Assembly (NCBI GenBank): GCA_013362725.1
Contig: JABFVP010000443.1
Span: 1 to 8,828, forward strand
Source: Cupriavidus sp.
Lineage (GTDB): Bacteria > Pseudomonadota > Gammaproteobacteria > Burkholderiales > Burkholderiaceae
DNA length: 8,828 bases
Direction of reading: 5' to 3'
This document shows, one piece after another, positions 1 through 5,926 of the stretch. A model generated the notes under the pieces. The model made no database searches, had not been told where the DNA came from, and saw only the letters and a list, made by a program, of their open reading frames with translations. Every line of letters begins with the position of its first letter. Within the stretch, counting starts at the first letter, position 1. The translations under genes and the position numbers were made by a program.

Positions 1-374
1 GGCCGCGTGCGCGGCTCTCCCGACAGCGTGCCCAGGTTGGCCAGCAGGCCGGCCTGCATCGACGCCAGGGCCTCGCGCCGCAGCGCCTCATCGTCGGCGG
101 GCAGAGTCACCACGCCCACGGCGAAGAGCGTGTCGTCGACGCGCGCGGCCTCCATCGTCATCGGCAGCTTGCGCCCGGCAATGGTCACGTCGCGCGCGGC
201 GCTGGTGGGCTTGCCGGGATAGAGCGCGGCGTAGCCGCCCTCGCCCGACTGGATGGTGCGCCAGTCATAGCGCGGCGAACAGGCGCACAGGGCCAGCGCC
301 AGCAGCGCGGCGCAGCATGTCAGGGACCAGCGGGGCACGGCAGCAGGACTCGGCGGGGGCGGCACGGAACGCAT
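1..374 (-). CDS. Putative lipoprotein of unknown function (partial, runs off left edge)
   Basis: The leftward frame opens with ATG at 374 and stays open for 124 codons to the window edge, so the C-terminus is missing. The N-terminus has a proline-rich start (MRSVPPPPSP), then a hydrophobic stretch at about residues 18-32 ending in LCAC-S. This resembles a lipobox with the lipidated Cys after LCA, so the product is probably a membrane-anchored lipoprotein. The mature part begins SPRYDWRTIQ and includes a GGYAALYPGKP segment. I do not recognise the family and assign no function. The proposed start has no clear Shine-Dalgarno sequence. The gene diverges from the thioredoxin-like gene at 515, leaving 140 bp between the two starts. 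Codon use (GC-rich third positions) and the coherent signal sequence support a real gene. Confidence 0.65.
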   Translation of the reverse strand, partial: MRSVPPPPSPAAVPRWSLTCCAALLALALCACSPRYDWRTIQSGEGGYAALYPGKPTSAARDVTIAGRKLPMTMEAARVDDTLFAVGVVTLPADDEALRREALASMQAGLLANLGTLSGEPRTR

Positions 375-443
375 GGGAAACGGAACGGAAGCACAGGCTC
401 GGGACGGCGCCCGCGGGCGCGATCGCCCGCGCGCGGAAACCGG

Positions 444-450
444 TATTATC
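444..450. promoter_or_regulatory. AT-rich island in divergent intergenic region, possible -10 element
   Basis: The 140-bp gap between the divergent lipoprotein and thioredoxin-like genes (375-514) is very GC-rich except for TATTATC at 444-450, framed by CCGG on both sides. On the plus strand TATTAT matches 4 or 5 of 6 -10 bases. On the minus strand GATAAT matches 5 of 6. No convincing -35 box is seen at 16-18 bp spacing in either direction, so direction and function are uncertain. Confidence 0.25.
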
Positions 451-514
451 CCGGAAGCGGCGCGCCAGTGCTTGCCGCGCCGCCTGTCCCGCCCGTGCCG
501 CCCTGCCAACCGCC

Positions 515-1018
515 ATGCCTGCCTCCCGCCTCGCCCGAACTGCTGCCGCCAGCCCCCGTCTGCACTGGCTGGCTGCGGGCGTACTGCTGGCCGCCATGGC
601 CGGCGTGTCCGCCGCCAGCCCGCCGCACCTGCCGCCGGCTACTGACCTGGCCGCCCATGGCGCCGACGCCGCGCGCCGCGGCGAGCCGCTGGTGGTGCTG
701 GTATCGATGCCGGGCTGCGGCTATTGCGACGCGGTGCGCCGCAACTACCTGGTCCCGCAAGCGGCTGCCGGCGAGATCGCGGTGCGCGAGCTCGACATGA
801 CCGCCGACACGCCATTGCGCGATGTCGACGGCCGCCAGACCACCGCGCGCGCCTGGGCCCGCGCGCAGCAAGTCAGGGTGGCACCCACGGTGCTGTTCCT
901 GGATCGCCAGGGCCGCACCGCCGCCGGCCCGCTGCGCGGCATGCAGCCCGATTTCTACGGCGCGTACCTGGAACAGGCGCTGGCGCAGGCGCGCGCCGCC
1001 GTCGCCGCGCGCAAGTGA
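515..1018 (+). CDS. Exported thioredoxin-fold protein (CGYC active site)
   Basis: This 167-residue protein has an N-terminal signal peptide: basic start (MPASRLAR), a hydrophobic core at about residues 18-31 and a likely cleavage after VSA at residue 33. The mature part is a thioredoxin-like domain. The redox motif C68-G-Y-C71 follows the strand PLVVLVSM, and V-A-P124-T supplies the expected cis-proline before the strand VLFLDRQG. The role is inferred to be a periplasmic thiol-disulfide oxidoreductase or reductase. It looks like the thioredoxin-like proteins tied to cytochrome or Sox maturation rather than classic DsbA, but the partner is unknown. The start was set at ATG 515 because translation from there gives a clean signal peptide. 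The frame is open further upstream to 317, but that extension is arginine-rich and overlaps the divergent lipoprotein start. There is no clear ribosome binding site. A second thiol-redox gene (tlpA-like) follows 134 bp downstream on the same strand. Confidence 0.85.
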   Translation: MPASRLARTAAASPRLHWLAAGVLLAAMAGVSAASPPHLPPATDLAAHGADAARRGEPLVVLVSMPGCGYCDAVRRNYLVPQAAAGEIAVRELDMTADTPLRDVDGRQTTARAWARAQQVRVAPTVLFLDRQGRTAAGPLRGMQPDFYGAYLEQALAQARAAVAARK

Positions 1019-1079
1019 CGGAAAGGTTGCGGCGGATGACCACAAGGCGGTGGCGCCCAACGCGTGAACGCGCGCCGCA

Positions 1080-1086
1080 TTAGAAT
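1080..1086 (+). promoter_or_regulatory. Possible -10 element for tlpA-like gene, followed by 10-bp-period direct repeat
   Basis: The 134-bp gap before the tlpA-like gene contains TTAGAAT, whose last six bases TAGAAT (1081-1086) match 5 of 6 consensus -10 bases. It lies about 67 bp upstream of the ATG. No good -35 box is seen. Just downstream CCGGTCCT occurs twice, at 1100-1107 and 1110-1117, exactly 10 bp apart. A short inverted repeat CGGCTTCAGCCG (1134-1145) sits just ahead of the start codon, where a ribosome would bind. Confidence 0.35.
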
Positions 1087-1152
1087 GTCCCACTGCTGAC
1101 CGGTCCTGTCCGGTCCTACCTGCACGAATAAAGCGGCTTCAGCCGGATTGCC

Positions 1153-1689
1153 ATGACCCCTATCCCCGCCTCCAAGCCCTCCCGCAAGCCCTGGCCCATC
1201 GTCGCCGCCGTGGTGGTGCTGGCGCTGCTGGGCTGGTTCGGCTACCGCGCGCTGTCGCCGTCCGGTACCGCGCCGGCCGCCACCTTTACGCTGCTGTCCG
1301 GCGAAAAAGTCAGCACCGCCGACCTCAAGGGCAAGGTCTACCTGGTCAACTTCTGGGCCACCAGCTGCGCCACCTGCATCAAGGAGATGCCGGACATGGT
1401 CAAGACCTACGAGCAGTTCAAGGGCAAGGGGCTGGAGTTCGTCGCGGTGGCGATGAACTACGACCCGCCCATGTACGTGATGAATTTTGCCAAGACCCGC
1501 GGGCTGCCGTTCAAGGTGGCGATGGACAGCGATGGCAGCGCGGCCAAGGCCTTCGGCAACGTGGGGTTGACGCCGACCACCTTCGTGATCGACAAGGAAG
1601 GCCACATCCTCAAGCGGTATGTCGGCGAGCCCGAGTGGGACGCGCTGCACAAGCTGCTTGACGGCGCGCTGGCAAAGTCAGCCGCATAA
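1153..1689 (+). CDS. tlpA: TlpA/ResA-like membrane-anchored thiol:disulfide oxidoreductase
   Basis: This 178-residue protein starts with a short cytoplasmic basic segment (K8, R11, K12), then one membrane helix at about residues 15-31 with no obvious cleavage site. It is therefore likely anchored in the inner membrane with the thioredoxin domain in the periplasm. The active site is W68-A-T-S-C72-A-T-C75 in the strand VYLVNFWATSC. The cis-proline is G-L-T-P141-T, followed by TFVIDKEGHI, as in the TlpA/ResA/AhpC-TSA families. Such proteins reduce disulfides in apocytochrome c, copper-site proteins or other exported clients, and the client here cannot be read from the sequence. The ATG at 1153 is the only start that gives a standard N-terminus, though a Shine-Dalgarno sequence is not evident. 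A strong terminator lies just after the stop, so the gene ends its transcription unit. The symbol is a family name; a ResA- or CcmG-type role is also possible. Confidence 0.88.
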   Translation: MTPIPASKPSRKPWPIVAAVVVLALLGWFGYRALSPSGTAPAATFTLLSGEKVSTADLKGKVYLVNFWATSCATCIKEMPDMVKTYEQFKGKGLEFVAVAMNYDPPMYVMNFAKTRGLPFKVAMDSDGSAAKAFGNVGLTPTTFVIDKEGHILKRYVGEPEWDALHKLLDGALAKSAA

Positions 1690-1717
1690 CGCCCGCGGTC
1701 AGGCGCGAACACACGAC

Positions 1718-1749
1718 AAAAGGTGCTCATCGAGCACCTTTTTTTCTTT
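1718..1749 (+). terminator. Rho-independent terminator after tlpA-like gene
   Basis: Perfect 11-bp inverted repeat AAAAGGTGCTC (1718-1728) and GAGCACCTTTT (1732-1742) with a three-base loop (ATC). It is followed by a T-run at 1739-1745 and more pyrimidines to 1749. It starts 29 bp after the stop codon. The A-rich 5' flank gives some potential in the other direction, but no leftward gene ends here. Confidence 0.93.
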
Positions 1750-1786
1750 CCTGACGTGATCCCGCGCGCGGCGGGTTGCGCCGGCG

Positions 1787-1806
1787 GGCTGTATGGATAT
1801 ACAGTT
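1787..1806. promoter_or_regulatory. LexA (SOS) box upstream of helicase gene
   Basis: The core CTGTATGGATATACAG (1789-1804) has the CTG-N10-CAG arrangement of the gamma/beta-proteobacterial LexA operator, with matching CTGTAT/ATACAG half-sites. The only departures from the alternating AT centre are two G bases. It lies 41 bp upstream of the GTG start chosen for the UvrD/Rep-family helicase and just after the tlpA terminator. The downstream gene is a DNA-repair-type helicase, which fits SOS induction. TATACA at 1798-1803 within the box could be a -10 element, with TTGCGC (1776-1781) as a weak -35 at 16-bp spacing. LexA would then block RNA polymerase directly. Binding is inferred, not shown. 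Confidence 0.82.
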
Positions 1807-1844
1807 GGCGCCAGCCTTTTCCCAGCCTTTCAATCGCCCTGCCC

Positions 1845-3953
1845 GTGACCCTGGACCTTGCCCCCGCCGCCGAAGCCGCCGAAGCCACCGCATCTGACGC
1901 TGAAGCGCTTCCCGCCTACCTGTCCCGGCTCAACCCGGAGCAGCGCGCCGCGGTCGAGCACGGCAGCGAGGCGCCGCTGCTGATCATCGCCGGCGCCGGC
2001 TCTGGCAAGACCAATACGCTGGCGCACCGGGTCGCGCACCTGGTGCTGGGCGGCGCCGATCCGCGCCGCATCCTGCTGCTGACGTTCTCGCGCCGCGCCG
2101 CCGCCGAGATGGGCCGGCGCGTCGAGCGCATCGTCGACCAGGCGCTCGGCACCAGCACCGGCGCCGGGCGCGCCGCGCTGCAGTGGTCCGGCACCTTCCA
2201 CGCCATCGGCGCCCGGCTGCTGCGCGAATATGCCGAAACCCTGGGCCTGTCACCGGCCTTCACCATCAGCGACCGCGGCGACGCCGCCGACCTGATGCAC
2301 GTGGTGCGCCACGACCTGGGCCTGTCGGAGACCGCCAGCCGCTTCCCCAAGAAGGAAACCTGCCTGGCGATCTATTCACGCGTGGTCAACACCCAGGCGC
2401 CGCTGGAAGACGTGCTGCGCCAGCAGTTCCCTCGCTACGCGATGTGGGCCGACGCGCTGCGCACGCTGTTCGCCGGCTATGTCGAGGCCAAGCAGAAGCA
2501 GCACGTGCTCGACTACGACGACCTGCTGCTGTACTGGGCCCAGGCCATGGCCGAGCCCACCATCGCGCAGGACATGGGCGCGCGCTTCGACCATATCCTG
2601 GTCGACGAATACCAGGACACCAACGCGCTGCAGGCGTCGATCCTGCTGGCGCTGCGGCCCGACGGGCGCGGCCTGACCGTGGTCGGCGACGATGCCCAGT
2701 CGATCTACGCCTTCCGCGGCGCGACCGTGCGCAATATCCTCGATTTCCCCGCGCAGTTCACGCCGGCGGCGCAGCAGGTCACGCTGTCGCAGAACTACCG
2801 CTCGACCCAGCCGATCCTGCACGCCGCCAACGCGGTGATCGGGCTCGCCGCCGAGCGCTATACCAAGGACCTGTGGTCGGAGCGCCAGTCGGCCGAGAAG
2901 CCGGGCGTGATCGTGGTCAATGACGAGGCCGACCAGGCCCGCTACGTGGTCGAGCAAGTGCTGGCGCGGCGCGAGGCCGGGCTGGCGCTGATGGCGCAGG
3001 CGGTGCTGTTCCGCGCCGCCGACCACAGTGCGCAGGTCGAAATCGAACTGGCGCGGCGCAATATCCCGTTCGTGAAGTTCGGCGGCCTCAAGTTCCTGGA
3101 ATCGACCCACGTCAAGGACGTGCTGGCGGTGGTGCGCTGGCTGGAGAACCCGCGCGACCGCATGGCGGGCTTCCGCACGCTGCAGCTGCTGCCGGGCATC
3201 GGCCCCAAGACCGCGGCGCGCGTGCTCGATGCCATGGCGCTGGCGACCGAGCCGCTGTTCTCGCTGCAGGAATTCGAGCCGCCGCCGGCCGCGGCGCCTG
3301 CGTGGACCGACCTGCTGGGGCTGGCACGCGCGCTGATGGCGCCGACCTCGCCATGGCCATCGGAATTCGAGCAGGTGCTGGCCTGGTACACGCCGCACCT
3401 CGAACGCCTGCACGACGATGCCCCCGCGCGCCAGGCCGACCTGCAGCAGCTGGAGCGCATCGCCGCCACCTATGGCGCGCGCGAGCGCTTCCTGACCGAG
3501 CTGACGCTGGACCCGCCCAGTGCCTCGAGCGACGAATCCGGCGTGCCCTCGCGCGACGAAGACTACCTGATCCTGTCGACCATCCATTCGGCCAAGGGCC
3601 AGGAGTGGAAGGCGGTGTACGTGCTGAATGCAGTCGATGGCTGCATGCCGAGCGACCTGGCCACCGGCACCACCGAAGAGATCGAGGAAGAGCGGCGGCT
3701 GCTGTATGTGGCGATGACGCGGGCCAGGGACCACCTCGATGTGATCGTGCCGCAGCGGTTCTATGTGCACCAGCAGGTGGGCTTCGGCGACCGGCATGTG
3801 TATGCGTCGCGCACGCGGTTCTTGCCGAACAAGGTGATGCCGAACTTCTACAGCCGCTCGTGGCCGCCGCCGCCGATGCCGGGGGAAGGCGCGGTGAAGC
3901 CCGCGCTGGCGCCGGTGGACCTGGCCAGTCGGATGCGGAACATGTGGCGGTGA
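1845..3953 (+). CDS. UvrD/Rep-family ATP-dependent DNA helicase
   Basis: This 702-residue superfamily 1A helicase has all hallmark motifs in order: Q motif L-N-P-E-Q33; Walker A A49-G-A-G-S-G-K55-T56; Walker B D254-E255-Y-Q-D-T; motif III V280-G-D-D-A-Q285-S; motif IV Q316-N-Y-R319-S; motif V H581-S-A-K-G-Q-E-W; motif VI Y621-V-A-M-T-R626-A-R. Length is close to Rep (673) and UvrD (720). It is expected to be a 3'-5' DNA translocase in repair or replication restart in the cytoplasm. UvrD, Rep and PcrA cannot be separated here by eye, so no symbol is given. The proline-rich C-terminal tail (W-P-P-P-P-M-P) is not part of the core. The start is set at GTG 1845. An in-frame TTG at 1776 would place the LexA box inside the coding region and add a non-family leader. 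No Shine-Dalgarno is obvious, and the next ATG lies beyond Walker A. The LexA box points to SOS control. The gene converges with rlmI. Confidence 0.92.
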   Translation: MTLDLAPAAEAAEATASDAEALPAYLSRLNPEQRAAVEHGSEAPLLIIAGAGSGKTNTLAHRVAHLVLGGADPRRILLLTFSRRAAAEMGRRVERIVDQALGTSTGAGRAALQWSGTFHAIGARLLREYAETLGLSPAFTISDRGDAADLMHVVRHDLGLSETASRFPKKETCLAIYSRVVNTQAPLEDVLRQQFPRYAMWADALRTLFAGYVEAKQKQHVLDYDDLLLYWAQAMAEPTIAQDMGARFDHILVDEYQDTNALQASILLALRPDGRGLTVVGDDAQSIYAFRGATVRNILDFPAQFTPAAQQVTLSQNYRSTQPILHAANAVIGLAAERYTKDLWSERQSAEKPGVIVVNDEADQARYVVEQVLARREAGLALMAQAVLFRAADHSAQVEIELARRNIPFVKFGGLKFLESTHVKDVLAVVRWLENPRDRMAGFRTLQLLPGIGPKTAARVLDAMALATEPLFSLQEFEPPPAAAPAWTDLLGLARALMAPTSPWPSEFEQVLAWYTPHLERLHDDAPARQADLQQLERIAATYGARERFLTELTLDPPSASSDESGVPSRDEDYLILSTIHSAKGQEWKAVYVLNAVDGCMPSDLATGTTEEIEEERRLLYVAMTRARDHLDVIVPQRFYVHQQVGFGDRHVYASRTRFLPNKVMPNFYSRSWPPPPMPGEGAVKPALAPVDLASRMRNMWR

Positions 3954-3975
3954 GGTGCAACGTTCCCCGGGCGTG

Positions 3976-4101
3976 CTCCCCTCTCCCGCGCGCGGGAGAG
4001 GGGTTGGGGGAGAGGGCCGGCGTTGGCAAGCATGAGGCGTCTCACGTCGTGGGGGCTCCTGCCCTCTCCCCCGCCCCTCTCCCGCAAGCGGGAGAGGGGA
4101 G
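3976..4101. repeat. REPIN-like element 1: inverted pair of palindromic repeats between helicase gene and rlmI
   Basis: Two arms in opposite orientation. The left arm, 3976-4017 (42 bp), contains a perfect 26-bp palindrome at 3978-4003 (half CCCCTCTCCCGCG) followed by a G-rich tail TTGGGGGAGAGGGC. The right arm, 4061-4101 (41 bp), is the reverse complement form with hairpin 4074-4099. The spacer is 43 bp (4018-4060). The whole can fold as two small hairpins or one long one. It lies between the convergent helicase and rlmI genes, where it could stop or stabilise transcripts from both sides. The layout matches REP doublets (REPINs) mobilised by RAYT transposases, but no RAYT gene is in the window. 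Confidence 0.88.
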
Positions 4102-4118
4102 AAAACCAGCGGTCGGGT

Positions 4119-4151
4119 TAAGGCAAGCGCGGCCGGTCAGCGTTTGCCTTA
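4119..4151. other. Hairpin overlapping the rlmI stop codon
   Basis: TAAGGCAA (4119-4126) and TTGCCTTA (4144-4151) are perfect inverted repeats. They extend by a G-T pair (plus-strand RNA) and three more G-C pairs inward, with a nine-base loop. The right arm includes the rlmI stop codon (complement of 4149-4151). No strong T-run follows on either strand, so it may be a weak terminator or a 3'-end RNA-stabilising structure. Confidence 0.5.
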
Positions 4152-5345
4152 CGCCACCTTCTCCATCAGCAGCCCCTTCAGGTACTCCCCTTCCGGGAAC
4201 GCCGCGAGCATCGGGTGATCGGTTCCCGCCGACAGCCTGCGCAGAATACGCGCATCCGCCCGCGCATCGGTCACCGCGCCGGCGACGATCTTCTGGAACA
4301 GCTCCATGCTGATCGCCCCCGAGCACGAGTACGTGAACAGCAGCCCGCCCGGGCGCAGCAGCTGCGTGCCGACCAGGTAGATTTCCTTGTAGGCGCGCGC
4401 GGCCCGGTCGATATGCTGCGCCGACGGCGCGAACTTGGGCGGGTCCAGCACGATCAGGTCGAACTGGCGGCCCTCGGCGCGGAATTCGCGCAGCGTCTTG
4501 AACACGTCGGCGTCGAGCCAGGCCGCGCGCTCCGCATCGAAGCCGTTCAGCGCGACGTTGCCCGCGGCGATCTTCAGCGCCTCGCCGGATGAATCGATCG
4601 ACGTCACCGCCTTGGCCCCGCCGCGCAGCGCGGCCAGCGAGAAGCCGCCGGTATAGCAGAAGCAGTTGAGCACCTCGCGCCCTTCGGCGAGGTCGCCGAC
4701 CAGCTTGCGGTTGTCGCGCTGGTCGACATAGAAGCCGGTCTTGTGGCCGTTGCGCACGTCGACGTAATAGCGCACGCCGTGCTCGGTCACCGACAGCGCC
4801 GGGTCGGGCTCGCCGCCGGCGAGTACGCCGGTCACCAGCTCCAGCCCCTCGCGCTGGCGCACCGCGGCGTCGGAGCGCTCATAGACGTTGGGGCAGCCGG
4901 TTTCCTTGACCAGCGCCTGCACGATCGCGGTCTTCCAGTGCTCGACGCCCGCCGAGTTGAACTGGCACACCAGTTGGCCCGTGGCGCCGTTGCCGTAGCA
5001 GTCGACGATCAGGCCGGGCAGCCGGTCCGATTCGCCGAAGATCAGCCGCACCGCGTCGCTGTCTCGCACCCACTGGCGCCGGTAGGCGATGGCCGCGGCC
5101 ACGCGGCGCTTGAACAGCGCATGGTCGACCGGCTCGTTCTCGTCGAAGGTCCACACCCGCGCGCGGATCTGCGATTCGGGGCTGTAGGTGGCCTTGGCCA
5201 GGAAGCGGCCGTCGGCGGCGCGCACGATCACGGTGGCGCCCGGCTCGCAGCGGCCTTCGGTGGTGGCGATGCCGGTGGCATAGATCCACGGGTGGCGGCG
5301 CAGCAGGGATTTTTCCTTGCCGGGTTTCAGGGTGATGGTGTTCAT
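4149..5345 (-). CDS. rlmI: 23S rRNA (cytosine-C5)-methyltransferase, RlmI family
   Basis: The 398-residue product is close to the roughly 396 residues of E. coli RlmI, which methylates C1962 of 23S rRNA using S-adenosylmethionine. The N-terminal part (about 1-75) resembles a PUA RNA-binding domain (start L-K-P-G-K-E-K, then R-R-H-P-W-I-Y). The C-terminal half is a Rossmann methyltransferase. It shows the SAM-binding N227-C-F-C-Y-T-G-G-F-S segment, the D301-P-P-K-F motif, and S-C341-S-G with the likely catalytic cysteine. It ends with G-E-Y-L-K-G, typical of the family. The ATG at 5345 gives the expected N-terminus, with no strong Shine-Dalgarno upstream. The gene is isolated: REPIN-like elements lie on both sides, and 211 bp separate it from the upstream ybeD-type gene on the same strand. 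It probably has its own promoter, which I cannot identify. Confidence 0.93.
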   Translation of the reverse strand: MNTITLKPGKEKSLLRRHPWIYATGIATTEGRCEPGATVIVRAADGRFLAKATYSPESQIRARVWTFDENEPVDHALFKRRVAAAIAYRRQWVRDSDAVRLIFGESDRLPGLIVDCYGNGATGQLVCQFNSAGVEHWKTAIVQALVKETGCPNVYERSDAAVRQREGLELVTGVLAGGEPDPALSVTEHGVRYYVDVRNGHKTGFYVDQRDNRKLVGDLAEGREVLNCFCYTGGFSLAALRGGAKAVTSIDSSGEALKIAAGNVALNGFDAERAAWLDADVFKTLREFRAEGRQFDLIVLDPPKFAPSAQHIDRAARAYKEIYLVGTQLLRPGGLLFTYSCSGAISMELFQKIVAGAVTDARADARILRRLSAGTDHPMLAAFPEGEYLKGLLMEKVA

Positions 5346-5399
5346 GTTGGTATGGGAATTGGCATGCCGCAGTGGACACGTTGCCAGGGCTGCGGAAGG

Positions 5400-5526
5400 C
5401 TCCCCTCTCCCGCCTGCGGGAGAGGGGTTGGGGGAGAGGGCAGGAGCTTCGGACGAAGTGAAGCGCGTCGGTATGCGCGCGCCTGCCCTCTCCCCCGGCC
5501 CCTCTCCCGTGCGCGGGAGAGGGGAG
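5400..5526. repeat. REPIN-like element 2: inverted pair of palindromic repeats upstream of rlmI
   Basis: Same architecture as the element at 3976-4101. The left arm is 5400-5441 (42 bp, hairpin 5402-5427). The right arm is 5485-5526 (42 bp, inverted, hairpin 5499-5524). The spacer is again exactly 43 bp (5442-5484), though its sequence is only weakly similar. The left arms of the two elements are nearly identical, differing at the centre of the palindrome. The element sits between the ybeD-type gene (ends 5557) and rlmI (starts 5345), so transcripts reading from ybeD toward rlmI would cross it. Confidence 0.88.
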
Positions 5527-5556
5527 CAAACAGAGCGGGAAGGAAACGCCGGCGCG

Positions 5557-5865
5557 CTACAGCACCACCTTCACCATCGGATGCGAAGTCAGCGCCCGGT
5601 ACAGGTCATCGAGCTGCTCACGGCTGGTGACCCATACCGTCACGGTCAGGCCCAGGTAGTTGCCCTTGCTCGACGGGCGCATTTCCATCTTGCCGGCGTG
5701 GAAGTCGGGGTCGAACTCTTGCACCAGCGCGACGATGGCCTCGGCAAAGCCGTCCTGCATCGCGCCCATCACCTTGATCGGGAAATGGCTCGGGTATTCG
5801 ATCAGCGACTGCTCCGGCGGGATCGCGCCGGGCTTGTTGCCGCTGCCTTGGTTGTCGGTCGTCAT
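5557..5865 (-). CDS. ybeD: YbeD/DUF493 (UPF0250) family protein
   Basis: A small 102-residue protein, somewhat longer than E. coli YbeD (87). Family-like segments are I-E-Y-P-S-H-F-P-I-K-V-M-G (about 21-33), the central F-D-P-D-F-H region, S-K-G-N-Y-L-G-L-T-V-T-V and the end M-V-K-V-V-L. The fold known for the family is a small ACT-like alpha/beta domain with an uncertain, possibly regulatory, role. The frame is open upstream to 5907, but the ATG at 5865 is preferred because GGAGAA lies about 8 bases before it. The longer form would also start inside the GC-rich gap after dacC. It follows dacC by 61 bp on the same strand, a pairing widespread in proteobacteria, so the two are probably co-transcribed. 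The usual next genes lipB and lipA are absent; a REPIN-like element and rlmI follow instead. Confidence 0.9.
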   Translation of the reverse strand: MTTDNQGSGNKPGAIPPEQSLIEYPSHFPIKVMGAMQDGFAEAIVALVQEFDPDFHAGKMEMRPSSKGNYLGLTVTVWVTSREQLDDLYRALTSHPMVKVVL

Positions 5866-5926
5866 CTCGGATTCTCCGGCGCCAGGCCGGCGCGCCGCGG
5901 GGCGCACCGGCTCGCGCGCATTCAGG

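Noticed and set aside
1776..1844. Longer N-terminus for the helicase starting at TTG 1776
   Set aside because: It would put the LexA operator inside coding sequence and add a leader not typical of the family. No ribosome binding site supports it.
2376..3797. Long open frame (473 codons) antisense to the helicase gene
   Set aside because: It is a GC-bias shadow of the helicase coding strand. Its translation is rich in H, R, G and Q with no recognisable domain, while the plus strand carries all SF1 helicase motifs.
3976..5526. Four spaced repeats as a CRISPR array
   Set aside because: Only four copies in alternating orientation, split by a 1.2-kb gene. Each is a palindrome-plus-tail REP-type unit, not a same-direction repeat-spacer series.
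4743..5630. 295-codon plus-strand open frame over rlmI and the REPIN
   Set aside because: Antisense to rlmI and running through the palindromic repeats. The composition is low-complexity and it has no family features.
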